A stretch of 64,000 nt of DNA from Chryseobacterium sediminis (GTDB lineage Bacteria; Bacteroidota; Bacteroidia; Flavobacteriales; Weeksellaceae): the NCBI RefSeq assembly GCF_008386505.1, contig NZ_VUNZ01000001.1, forward strand, positions 1,240,001 through 1,304,000. Reading direction: 5' to 3'. The notes under the pieces were generated by a model, which searched no databases, had not been told where the DNA came from, and worked only from the letters and a program-made list of their open reading frames with translations. This document shows, in pieces, positions 1-9,243 of the stretch (its first letter is position 1; the number at the start of each line of letters is the position of its first letter). The position numbers and the translations under genes were made by a program.

Positions 1-241
1 TAAATTAATCTTAAAGTGAAAATAAAACCTTTTCTCCTGCTTATCAGTTTCAGACAAAATTACTTACATACCCGTGACTCCAAAAAATAAGCTTTAGTCT
101 GCTAAAGTTCAACACCAGAAATGATACTATTATTTTTAGAATTAATAACAGTACATCCGGAAACAATACAATTACACAGATATGAAAGTAAAGATACAAA
201 AGCCACTTTTTTTTATGGAAATATCCCAAATAAAACAATGA

Positions 242-2512
<2,271 letters not shown>

Positions 2513-2532
2513 TTTTTCGTTTTGATATAAAT

Positions 2533-2563
2533 AAAAAGCTCCTTTTTTAAGGGGCTTTTTTTG
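2533..2563 (+). terminator. Rho-independent terminator after icd
   Basis: An AAAAAGCTCC arm pairs with GGGGCTTTTT (one G-T pair) across a short T/A loop and runs into a T tract, 20 bases after the stop codon. Confidence 0.8.
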
Positions 2564-2592
2564 TGGGAAACTATTACCTTATGCAATTTTAA

Positions 2593-2650
2593 AACCACCC
2601 CGTCAAAAATTCTTTAAATTTTTGCCACCCCTCCAGAGGAGGGGAATTGA
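2593..2650 (+). repeat. Two-hairpin dispersed repeat, copy A
   Basis: The element runs AACCACCCCGTC, an A/T-rich hairpin (AAAAATTC...AAATTTTT), then CCACCCCTCC pairing with GGAGGGG and ending AATTGA. The same element occurs at 9083, 43442 and, as an inverted pair, at 25671 and 26155. This solo copy sits between icd and the HxlR gene, 30 bases before a heptamer array. Confidence 0.85.
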
Positions 2651-2680
2651 GTACATATTTATTAATCTGGAGTCACCATC

Positions 2681-2776
2681 CTAATCCCTAATCCCTAATC
2701 CCTAATCCCTAATCCCTGCAACCTAACACCTTCTATCTGCTACCTATCTGCAACCTATCTGCAACCTATCTGCAAC
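2681..2776 (+). repeat. Two tandem arrays: (CTAATCC)5 and an 11-mer x4
   Basis: Five exact CTAATCC heptamers (2681-2715) are followed by four copies of an 11-base unit CTATCTGCAAC, the first with one mismatch (2733-2776). The arrays end about 20 bases from the stop codon of the HxlR gene on the other strand. No coding or RNA function is visible. Confidence 0.9.
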
Positions 2777-2797
2777 CTAATATCTGCTATCTCCCAC

Positions 2798-3133
2798 CTA
2801 CCTATCCTCCACAATCACTCTCCTATGCTCTCTGCCCCAGTTGATCATTTCCTGAATGATATTTCCAAAGGTTCTGCAGTATTCTGTGGGTTCATATTCT
2901 ATTAAAACAGGAGTCTCCGGATAAACGGTGCGTTTTAGCAGTTTGTTCAGTTCCATATCTTTCAGTTCTTTTGAAAGCATTCTGGTGGTAATTCCTGGAA
3001 TGCTCCGTTCAATTTCCCTGAAACGTCTGTTCCCGTTACAAAGTGAATTGATCACCGGGATTCTCCATTTCCCTCCGATAAAATAAAGGGTATCCTGTAA
3101 AGCTCTAAGCTCTTCTGTCTGATCTCTTTCCAT
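2798..3133 (-). CDS. HxlR-family winged-helix transcriptional regulator
   Basis: A 111-residue winged-helix DNA-binding protein of the HxlR type: RALQDTLYFIGGKWRIPVI, then RRFREIERSIPGITTRMLSKELKDME (recognition helix region) and the C-terminal YCRTFGNIIQEMINWG. Family members are usually 100-120 residues and often sense redox or electrophile stress; one Cys in SLCNG and one in EYCRT could serve, but this is inference. The gene is divergent from a short-chain dehydrogenase and probably represses it and itself through the inverted repeat between them. An upstream ATG at 3157 adds eight residues; the TAACTTTG box just before the ATG at 3133 favours a leaderless start there. Confidence 0.9.
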   Translation of the reverse strand: MERDQTEELRALQDTLYFIGGKWRIPVINSLCNGNRRFREIERSIPGITTRMLSKELKDMELNKLLKRTVYPETPVLIEYEPTEYCRTFGNIIQEMINWGREHRRVIVEDR

Positions 3134-3138
3134 AGTTG

Positions 3139-3219
3139 CAAAGTTAAGTGATATCATGAATGATAGTGGTATACTCTGTGATACTGGTTACAAAAGTATA
3201 CCATTTTGAAATAACTTTG
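3139..3219. promoter_or_regulatory. Divergent promoters with HxlR-type operator
   Basis: Two TAACTTTG boxes (TAnnTTTG) face outward: 3139-3146 on the minus strand for the regulator and 3212-3219 on the plus strand for the dehydrogenase. Between them lies a perfect 9-bp inverted repeat, TGGTATACT (3167-3175) and AGTATACCA (3195-3203). Its right arm lies just upstream of the dehydrogenase -7 box and its left arm covers the upstream part of the regulator promoter. That is the expected layout for a repressor controlling both genes; binding by this HxlR protein is inferred. Confidence 0.65.
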
Positions 3220-3233
3220 TCAAAAATTTTACA

Positions 3234-3980
3234 ATGAAAAAATTCAGTAACAAACTAGCTATCGTGACAGGAGGAAACAGCGGAATAGGATTCGCTGCAG
3301 CAAAAGAACTTATTTCAGAAGGTGCAACTGTAATTATTACCGGGAGACGAAAAGAAGCGGTAGAAAAAGCGGCTCAGGAACTTGGAGCAATTCCGTTCAT
3401 CGCAGACCAGGCAAACCTTAATGATATTGATCTTTTAAAGGAAGAAGTAGAGAAACAATATGGAAAAGTAGATATCCTGTTTATCAACGCAGGAATTACA
3501 GGAAGCCTAACTTCTATTGAGAACATGGATACCGAAAACTTTGATCAGGTAATGAACATCAATTTCAGAGGAGCTTATTTTACATTAAGTAAATTCACTC
3601 CTTTACTGAATGATGGGTCTTCTGTCATCTTTTTATCATCAATTGTAGCTTCTACTTATAAACCCAACAGTTCTGTTTATCAGGCAAGCAAAGCCGCATT
3701 GAACTCCATTGCAAAAACAGCGGCAGCAGAACTTGCTCCAAGAAAAATCAGAGTGAATATGATAAGTCCCGGGCCTATAAAAACTGAAATCATGAGTAAG
3801 GCCGGTTTGGATGAAGACACTCTTAAAAACATTCAAAATCATCTCATTGATCAGATTCCATTGAAGAAAATGGGGACAGCTGAAGAAGTTGCCAAACTGG
3901 TTACCTATTTATCCGATGATCAGATTTCAGGTTATATCACAGGAACCGAAATTGTGATAGACGGCGGTATCACATTATAA
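3234..3980 (+). CDS. SDR-family NAD(P)-dependent oxidoreductase
   Basis: A 248-residue classical short-chain dehydrogenase/reductase. It has the cofactor motif TGGNSGIG (residues 12-19), the NAG motif (INAGITG), a catalytic Ser in FLSSIV and the YxxxK pair in YQASK. The ITGRRKEAVEKAA region after beta-2 carries Arg-Arg, which suggests NADP(H) preference. The C-terminal SGYITGTEIVIDGG is the usual SDR ending. The substrate is not predictable. The divergent HxlR repressor suggests induction by a small reactive compound such as a quinone or aldehyde, which is inference from the context. The gene is monocistronic, with a terminator 17 bases after the stop. Confidence 0.93.
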   Translation: MKKFSNKLAIVTGGNSGIGFAAAKELISEGATVIITGRRKEAVEKAAQELGAIPFIADQANLNDIDLLKEEVEKQYGKVDILFINAGITGSLTSIENMDTENFDQVMNINFRGAYFTLSKFTPLLNDGSSVIFLSSIVASTYKPNSSVYQASKAALNSIAKTAAAELAPRKIRVNMISPGPIKTEIMSKAGLDEDTLKNIQNHLIDQIPLKKMGTAEEVAKLVTYLSDDQISGYITGTEIVIDGGITL

Positions 3981-3997
3981 ACTATACATTTCATCCA

Positions 3998-4027
3998 ATC
4001 CCGGTAACACAAATTACCGGGATTTTC
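3998..4027 (+). terminator. Terminator after SDR gene
   Basis: AATCCCGGTAA pairs perfectly with TTACCGGGATT around a 6-base loop and is followed by TTCTTTT. Confidence 0.8.
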
Positions 4028-4055
4028 TTTTGAATTTTCGGGGCTTAAAATTCCG

Positions 4056-4130
4056 GATTCACCTTTTAATTTGTCCAACTCGGCCTATTTTCCGTTTCCC
4101 GGCATAGACTACACTCCTACTTTTGAATCA
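4056..4130 (+). promoter_or_regulatory. Promoter P1 of the haem-protein operon, paired with P2
   Basis: A 75-base block starts GATTCACCTTT, has ATTTGTCC at positions 14-21 and ends TACTTTTGAATCA, where TACTTTTG is a TAnnTTTG box (4118-4125). The same words recur with identical spacing at 7613-7687. Neither copy has a -33 TTTG at the usual distance, as expected for an activated promoter. The ATTCACC and TTTGTCC words, 13 bases apart, could be the two half-sites of a LytTR regulator. Confidence 0.6.
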
Positions 4131-4152
4131 GAAAATAAAAACAATACTCATT

Positions 4153-5133
4153 ATGGATACCGTAAAGAAAAAAAGAAATCCCATTGCCATCCTATTTCTG
4201 GTAATATTAGGAGTCTTCGGAGGGTTGCAGCTATTCAGCAAACCATTGGAAGGAAAACCGGTTACAGGAAAGATTGAAGCGCCAAAGGAAGTGATCAGTA
4301 TTCTTGAAAACTCATGTTTCAATTGCCATTCCAACCAGCAAAATCTGAGTTGGTATGATAAAATTGCTCCTGTTTCCTGGGCTGTAAATAAAGACATCAA
4401 GAGAGCCAGAGAAGTTCTGAATTTTTCAGAATGGGAAAAACTCTCTCCTGCTGAACATAAGGGAAATATGTATGCAATTCTCAATATGATGCAGAGCGGG
4501 AAAATGCCTCTTCATGAGTACACGATTCTGCATCCATCTGCTAAGATTACTGAAAAAGATATTGAAATTATAAAAAAATATACACTTTCACTCTCTTCAG
4601 TAAATCCGGCAGTACAACATAAAAATGAACCTCATCCAGCTTCCATATCACCTGCTGCAGCTCCAACAAAGTTTCCGGTTTCGCCCAATGGAGTGCAATA
4701 CACTCCTGATTTCAAAAATTGGAAAGTGATCAGTATGAGTACGCTGTTTGACAACTCCATCCGTGTCATCTATGGAAATGATATTGCTGTAAAAGCTGTA
4801 GAAACAGAAAACTTTCATCCATGGCCAGACGGAAGTATTGTTGTAAAATCCGTATGGAAACAGGAAGAACTTCCTAATGGAGAAATCAGACCTGGAAAAT
4901 TTATCAATGCACAGTTTATGGTAAAAGATTCCCATCAATATAAAGATACCGAAGGCTGGGGATTTGCAAAATTCTCCGGAGATGATCTTCATCCTACAGG
5001 AAAAACAGCATCTTTCGCTAAAGAATCATGTATTGCCTGCCATAGACAGCTCGCAGAAAAAACAGGTTATCTTTTTGATGTTCCAATGAAAGTAAATACC
5101 CAAAGATTAATTCAAAATTTACAGAAAAAATGA
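4153..5133 (+). CDS. Haem-binding / cytochrome P460 domain fusion protein
   Basis: A 326-residue exported or membrane-anchored cytochrome. Residues 8-28 form an N-terminal hydrophobic segment. Residues about 40-145 look like the Bacteroidota haem-binding domain (CFNCH at 55-59, WYDKIAP, KMPL). Residues about 190-320 look like cytochrome P460, with the second c-type motif CIACH at 293-297. Two CxxCH motifs imply two covalently bound haems outside the cytoplasm. The substrate is unknown; some P460 proteins oxidise hydroxylamine. The frame is open to a TTG at 4123 inside the promoter, so the ATG at 4153 is used. The stop overlaps the next start (ATGA), so the two genes are translated together. 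Confidence 0.85.
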   Translation: MDTVKKKRNPIAILFLVILGVFGGLQLFSKPLEGKPVTGKIEAPKEVISILENSCFNCHSNQQNLSWYDKIAPVSWAVNKDIKRAREVLNFSEWEKLSPAEHKGNMYAILNMMQSGKMPLHEYTILHPSAKITEKDIEIIKKYTLSLSSVNPAVQHKNEPHPASISPAAAPTKFPVSPNGVQYTPDFKNWKVISMSTLFDNSIRVIYGNDIAVKAVETENFHPWPDGSIVVKSVWKQEELPNGEIRPGKFINAQFMVKDSHQYKDTEGWGFAKFSGDDLHPTGKTASFAKESCIACHRQLAEKTGYLFDVPMKVNTQRLIQNLQKK

Positions 5134-5573
5134 AAAATGCAATCCTTATTTTAATGGTAAGTCTTGTTGCTCTTACCTCTTGCGGCAAAGAAAATAACGA
5201 TACAGATAATGGACTAAAAAGAGTTGTTTTTGACCCTGGTCATCTTAAATTCATCTCCAATTCTTTAAATCCTAAGAAAGAAACAATGTCCGCTTTATAC
5301 GGCAATACAAAGGCTTTGGAATCTTTATCAAAAGAAAGCAAGTCACCGGAAGCAGGTGCTGTTATGAAATTAGTGACCTGGCGCTATCATGATAATCCTC
5401 AATATATTGGTGGTACTATCACGGGTGAATTGGTAAGTATCGAAACAGTTCAAGCCGATCAGTCGGGAAATATTTCTTATAATGTTAAAAATAACCTTCC
5501 GGAAAGCAGTTCGCCCGATAAGGAAGAAAGAATACAGTATTTCATGAGTTACCGTCCCGTCAGTAGACCTTAA
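5130..5573 (+). CDS. Small lipoprotein with cytochrome P460-like sequence
   Basis: A 147-residue predicted lipoprotein: hydrophobic signal MKNAILILMVSLVALTSC with lipobox LTSC. The remainder (SALYGNTKAL, VMKLVTWRYHDNPQYIGGTITGEL) resembles the core of P460-type domains but has no CxxCH motif, so it probably does not bind covalent haem. It overlaps the preceding diheme protein by four bases and is likely its partner. The function is not established. The P460 resemblance is my reading and is less certain than the lipoprotein call. Confidence 0.7.
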   Translation: MKNAILILMVSLVALTSCGKENNDTDNGLKRVVFDPGHLKFISNSLNPKKETMSALYGNTKALESLSKESKSPEAGAVMKLVTWRYHDNPQYIGGTITGELVSIETVQADQSGNISYNVKNNLPESSSPDKEERIQYFMSYRPVSRP

Positions 5574-5653
5574 TAAAAAACTATAGTTTCCATATTTATC
5601 ATAATATTTTAAATAAAAAACATTAATTTAACTTTTTCAAATCAGCAGATTTC

Positions 5654-6667
5654 ATGCAACAGCAAAAAATAAAAATCTCACAGGCCATTATCTGGATAAG
5701 CTCTATTTTTTTGGGTATCTTATCTTCTGTTCCTCAGCTTGCTTCTCATGAATTCAACTGGAAAGAAGCAGTAGTCAACTCAGCGATTACAGCAGCATTT
5801 TCCATCATCATGTGGTATATCAACATTTATATGTTAAATCGTACCGCAAAACGAAGACAGCATATCTCCTACTCAAGATTGATGGTAGTACTGGCTTTCG
5901 GGATGGTGATTATGTTTGGGCTTGCCTGGATTCAGCAGCTTATTTTGTCTCATATCAATTTCGGTCCGGTCATGCTGATGGTTGAAGTAAGAGGAATTTT
6001 GATCAATCTGGTATGCTATATGTTTTTGACACTGCTTCAGAATAATTATACAGGCCAGCAGATACAGCTTGAACTGGAGAAAGTAAAAAGTGATAATTTG
6101 GGGGCTCAGTATGAATTACTGAAACAACAGATCAACCCGCATTTTCTTTTCAACAGTTTGAATACGTTAAAGTTAATGGCAGAAACACATGACGAAGAAA
6201 CCGTTGACTTCATTGTGAAACTTTCTGATTTTTACCGATTTACACTCGAAAGCAGAAAACTGGATCTGATCAGTGTACAAGAAGAAATGAAAATAGTAGA
6301 CGCTTATCTTTTCCTTCAGAAAGCCCGTTTTGGTGAAGGAATTAAATTTACCAATGATCTCGGAAAAGAAACGGGGCAAACCCTTATTCCACCTTTTACC
6401 CTTCAGCTTTTGGTAGAAAACTGCATCAAACACAATATTGTTTCACAAAGTAAGCCTTTACACATTAAAATCTATAGTACTGACGCTCAAATTGTGATTG
6501 AAAACCCTATACAGCAAAAAATGAATACTGAAGACTCTCTGGGAGTGGGACTTGACAATATTAAAATGCGTTACAAACACTTGCTGGAAAAGGAAATTAC
6601 TATTAACTCAGACGAAAAAATCTTTCAGATAAAACTACCATTAATCCATGAATATAATCATTATTGA
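5654..6667 (+). CDS. LytS/YehU-type sensor histidine kinase
   Basis: A 337-residue membrane sensor kinase of the His_kinase (PF06580) family. Four hydrophobic segments (about 9-25, 44-62, 76-97, 112-128) form the sensor part, followed by a coiled linker. The phosphoacceptor motif QINPHFLFNSLN has its His at 163. A C-terminal ATPase follows, with VENCIKHNI as N-box and GVGLDNIKMR as G-box. No extracytoplasmic sensing domain is present, so the signal is probably membrane-associated. It overlaps the response regulator by 20 bases, typical of a co-translated pair. The 80-base upstream gap contains only the weak box TAACTTTT, so it may be partly read through from the haem-protein operon. Confidence 0.93.
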   Translation: MQQQKIKISQAIIWISSIFLGILSSVPQLASHEFNWKEAVVNSAITAAFSIIMWYINIYMLNRTAKRRQHISYSRLMVVLAFGMVIMFGLAWIQQLILSHINFGPVMLMVEVRGILINLVCYMFLTLLQNNYTGQQIQLELEKVKSDNLGAQYELLKQQINPHFLFNSLNTLKLMAETHDEETVDFIVKLSDFYRFTLESRKLDLISVQEEMKIVDAYLFLQKARFGEGIKFTNDLGKETGQTLIPPFTLQLLVENCIKHNIVSQSKPLHIKIYSTDAQIVIENPIQQKMNTEDSLGVGLDNIKMRYKHLLEKEITINSDEKIFQIKLPLIHEYNHY

Positions 6668-7412
6668 AGATGAATTCAGGGCTGCAAAATCCCTACAGAA
6701 TTTAATATCAGATTTAAAACCGGACTCAAAGATACTGGGTGTTTATGACAGTATTGAAACAAGTATTGAAGGTTTGAAGGACGTGAAACCCGATCTTATT
6801 TTTATGGATATCCAGCTTTCGGACGGACTTTCATTTGAAATTTTCAAATCGGTGGACATTACATGCCCTGTGGTTTTCTGTACAGCCTTTGATCAGTATA
6901 TGCTTGATGCCTTTAAGAGTAAGGGCGTAGATTATGTTTTAAAACCATTTTCTAAAGAAGATATTGCTGAAGCTCTGAGAAAAGTTGATGAACTGAAAAA
7001 ATTCTTTCAGAAGAATGATGTCCCTGATCTGGAATTGCTGATACAAAAAATCAGTCAGCCTTCTCCTGCGGGTAAGAGTAGTTTTCTGGTTTTTAAAAAT
7101 CAAAAATATACTACCGTTCTTACTGAAGACATTGCCTATTTCTATATTCATAATGAAATAACCCATCTGGTAACCTTCGGCAAAGAGCAGTTTTCTCTTA
7201 GCCAACCTTTGGGGCAGGTCGCGGAACAGGTCTCTGATAAACAATTCTTCAGAGTCAACAGGCAATATCTTGTAAATTTTAAAGCTATTAAGGAGATGGA
7301 ACATTATTTTCAGCGTAAAATACTGGTAAAACTCACTGTAGAAACTCCCGAAAAACTTCTTATAAATAAAGAAAAGACCCATAGTTTTTTTACCTGGCTG
7401 GAAGACAGATAA
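6648..7412 (+). CDS. LytTR-family response regulator
   Basis: A 254-residue two-domain regulator. The receiver (residues 1-115) has acidic ED near the start, the phospho-acceptor Asp54 in FMDIQL, Thr79 in FCTA and Lys99 in VLKPF. The C-terminal LytTR DNA-binding domain (about 150-250) includes FFRVNRQYLVNFKAIKEM. LytTR proteins bind pairs of short direct repeats. The only duplicated promoter architecture nearby is the one at 4056 and 7613, so the flanking haem-protein and DUF1223/DoxX operons are the likely targets (inference). The gene is co-transcribed with the overlapping kinase and closed by a terminator at 7475. Confidence 0.94.
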   Translation: MNIIIIEDEFRAAKSLQNLISDLKPDSKILGVYDSIETSIEGLKDVKPDLIFMDIQLSDGLSFEIFKSVDITCPVVFCTAFDQYMLDAFKSKGVDYVLKPFSKEDIAEALRKVDELKKFFQKNDVPDLELLIQKISQPSPAGKSSFLVFKNQKYTTVLTEDIAYFYIHNEITHLVTFGKEQFSLSQPLGQVAEQVSDKQFFRVNRQYLVNFKAIKEMEHYFQRKILVKLTVETPEKLLINKEKTHSFFTWLEDR

Positions 7413-7474
7413 AAAGTAAGGAAGCGGGAAGTACTTGAAGTCATTCTAATATACAGACTTTTTAAATAAATTAT

Positions 7475-7505
7475 AACCCTGATTGTTACGATCAGGGTTC
7501 TTTTA
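7475..7505 (+). terminator. Terminator after the kinase/regulator pair
   Basis: AACCCTGAT pairs with ATCAGGGTT across a 7-base loop, followed by CTTTTAT. Confidence 0.75.
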
Positions 7506-7612
7506 TGCTGTTAACACCTTAAAAACAAACTCTATTTTCTCTCAAACCTAGAATACTTCCAGCATCGAGCTACTCTCTTCCCTTCCCCAAAACATCCCCC
7601 TCATAATTTCCT

Positions 7613-7687
7613 GATTCACCTTTCGATTTGTCCGGTTGAACTATTTTTGTATTCTTCTGCCTTTCCAGAGTATCTACTTTTGAATCA
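7613..7687 (+). promoter_or_regulatory. Promoter P2 of the DUF1223 operon, paired with P1
   Basis: Same 75-base architecture as 4056-4130: GATTCACCTTT at the start, ATTTGTCC at positions 14-21, and TACTTTTGAATCA at the end with the -7 box at 7675-7682. The middle 40 bases differ, so the shared words are probably functional sites, not a recent duplication. Confidence 0.6.
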
Positions 7688-7698
7688 AATTAAAAGAC

Positions 7699-8472
7699 AT
7701 GATACTAAAAAACTTAATCAAAGTAAGCGCTTTCACCGCGTTATTATTTGCTACTTCAGCATTTATTCATCAAGATAAAGTAGAAAAAACCGCACAGCAT
7801 TCAACTACAGAAAACGGGTTTGCGGTTCTGGAACTCTTCACCTCAGAAGGCTGCTCAAGCTGTCCTCCGGCAGATGAACTGATGGGTAAAATCGGGAAAG
7901 AATATAAAGATGAGCCTGTTTATCTCCTTTCCTACCATGTGGATTACTGGAACCGCCTTGGATGGAAAGACCGGTTCAGTACGGCTGAGAACTCACAGCG
8001 CCAACAGCAGTACAGCCGTATCCTAAATTCACAGGTTTACACACCCCAACTGGTTGTCAATGGAAAAACAGAATTTGTAGGATCTGATGAAAACAATATC
8101 AAAAATACAATCCAGGAAGCCTTATTTAATTCTAAAAAAACAAATGTAGAACTATCTGCAACTATTTCTCAGAAGGAAATCAATGTACAATATAAAACCT
8201 CTTCCACTGATCCTAAAAATATGCTTCTCATTAATCTGGTTGAAAAACATTCTTCCACTCAGGTAGGAAAAGGTGAAAATGAAGGCCGTCATCTGCATCA
8301 CTGGCAGATTGTTCACAAGCAAAATCAGGTTTCACTGAATAAACAGCAGGAAGGAACAACAAAATTTCAACTTCCGGATGGTTTTTCTCCTGAAAACTGG
8401 GAAGTTATAGCTTTTATTCAAAATCCAAAAACAGGAGAGATCTCAGGATCAGCAAAAACAGCTTTCAGATAA
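7699..8472 (+). CDS. DUF1223 thioredoxin-fold secreted protein
   Basis: A 257-residue protein with an N-terminal signal segment (residues 4-22) and the DUF1223 signature: VLELFTSEGCSSCPPADELM with a CxxC pair at 52 and 55, then LSYHVDYWNRLGWKDRFS and VYTPQLVVNG. DUF1223 proteins have a thioredoxin-like fold with an exported CxxC pair; their physiological substrate is not settled. The gene follows promoter P2 by 12 bases and is followed 46 bases later by a DoxX-like gene, a pairing that fits a redox or envelope-stress role. It probably belongs to the LytTR regulon with the upstream haem operon (inference). Confidence 0.88.
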   Translation: MILKNLIKVSAFTALLFATSAFIHQDKVEKTAQHSTTENGFAVLELFTSEGCSSCPPADELMGKIGKEYKDEPVYLLSYHVDYWNRLGWKDRFSTAENSQRQQQYSRILNSQVYTPQLVVNGKTEFVGSDENNIKNTIQEALFNSKKTNVELSATISQKEINVQYKTSSTDPKNMLLINLVEKHSSTQVGKGENEGRHLHHWQIVHKQNQVSLNKQQEGTTKFQLPDGFSPENWEVIAFIQNPKTGEISGSAKTAFR

Positions 8473-8518
8473 CTTTTATACAACACAATAATAATAACAA
8501 TTAAAAAATAATACTACA

Positions 8519-8911
8519 ATGAAAACAAAAACAACAAAAATCATCTATTGGGCAGGCGCTATTTTTATGTCATTATGGTTTGGAGCCAGTGGTTTCTTTG
8601 AACTCACAAAAAATCCTGTCGTATGGAACATCACCCAACAGCTTGGTTATCCACCACATTTTATTTATATATTGGGTGTTTTTAAAATTTCGGGAGTTCT
8701 TGTTCTTCTTCTTCCCAACAGATTACTGAGGTTGAAAGAATGGGTATTTGCAGGAATGTTTTTCGATATTATTTTTGCTTTCTTCTCAAAAATTGCGGTA
8801 CTAGGTTTTCCAGCTACAATAGATGCAATAATTGCGTTCTCTGTGCTTACAATGACTTACCTGATGTTCAGAAAAATGTATTCTCCCGAACTGGTATTTG
8901 GAGAGGCATAA
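8519..8911 (+). CDS. DoxX-like four-helix membrane protein
   Basis: A 130-residue integral membrane protein with four predicted helices (about 9-27, 47-63, 74-93, 97-115). The ASGFFELTKNP segment after helix 1 and the GVFKISGVLVLL helix are typical of the DoxX/DoxD-like family. Such proteins are often partners of redox enzymes, but no reaction can be assigned here. Its start is 46 bases after the DUF1223 stop with no promoter box between, so the two are probably one transcript. Confidence 0.85.
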   Translation: MKTKTTKIIYWAGAIFMSLWFGASGFFELTKNPVVWNITQQLGYPPHFIYILGVFKISGVLVLLLPNRLLRLKEWVFAGMFFDIIFAFFSKIAVLGFPATIDAIIAFSVLTMTYLMFRKMYSPELVFGEA

Positions 8912-8944
8912 TTATAGTAAAACTCTAATTTTTTCTTATGTTCA

Positions 8945-8977
8945 AACATATCCTCCCGTTGCCCGGGAGGATATGTT
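8945..8977. terminator. Long perfect hairpin after the DoxX gene
   Basis: A 14-bp perfect stem, AACATATCCTCCCG with CGGGAGGATATGTT, around a 5-base loop. There is no T tract on the plus side, so termination is likely but not certain; it may also stabilise the mRNA 3' end. Confidence 0.65.
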
Positions 8978-9002
8978 ATGTAAGGTTGATATTAATATAT
9001 TT

Positions 9003-9066
9003 TGGCTAAAGCCGAATGGGTCAATTTTTATTGAAAAGCAAACTAAAGTCCGCTTCTATTGATTGA
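9003..9066 (+). repeat. Dispersed GGCTAAAGCC-type repeat
   Basis: Begins TTGGCTAAAGCCGAAT and ends with AACTAAAGTCC...TTCTATTGATTG. Related sequences occur at 28036, 36088 (inverted) and 44140. It is A+T rich with a short GGCTAAAGCC palindrome at one end. No coding function is visible. Confidence 0.6.
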
Positions 9067-9082
9067 ATTACTTTTTATAATT

Positions 9083-9137
9083 AACCACCCCGTCAAAAAT
9101 TCTTTGAATTTTTGACACCCCTCCAGAGGAGGGGAAT
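9083..9137 (+). repeat. Two-hairpin dispersed repeat, copy B
   Basis: Solo copy of the AACCACCCCGTC ... GGAGGGGAAT element, nearly identical to copy A (two differences in the first hairpin and its spacer). It is again followed about 60 bases on by a heptamer array and the 3' end of a minus-strand gene. Confidence 0.85.
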
Positions 9138-9200
9138 GTGTGACCACTTCATTACTATAGATTAAGATAACTTATTTCTGTTTCTCCCTAATCCCTCCAA

Positions 9201-9235
9201 CCTATTACCTATTACCTATTACCTATTACCTATTA
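9201..9235 (+). repeat. Heptamer array (CCTATTA)5
   Basis: Five exact 7-base units directly before the stop codon of the metallo-hydrolase gene on the minus strand. Same period as the arrays at 2681 and 13191. Confidence 0.9.
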
Positions 9236-9243
9236 CCTGCTCC

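Noticed and set aside
50..238. 62-codon open frame on the minus strand at the left edge
   Set aside because: Low-complexity hydrophobic translation from A+T-rich DNA, with no start context. The region 1-248 shows no other gene.
4071..4277. 68-codon open frame on the plus strand
   Set aside because: Overlaps promoter P1 and the start of the haem-protein gene in another frame.
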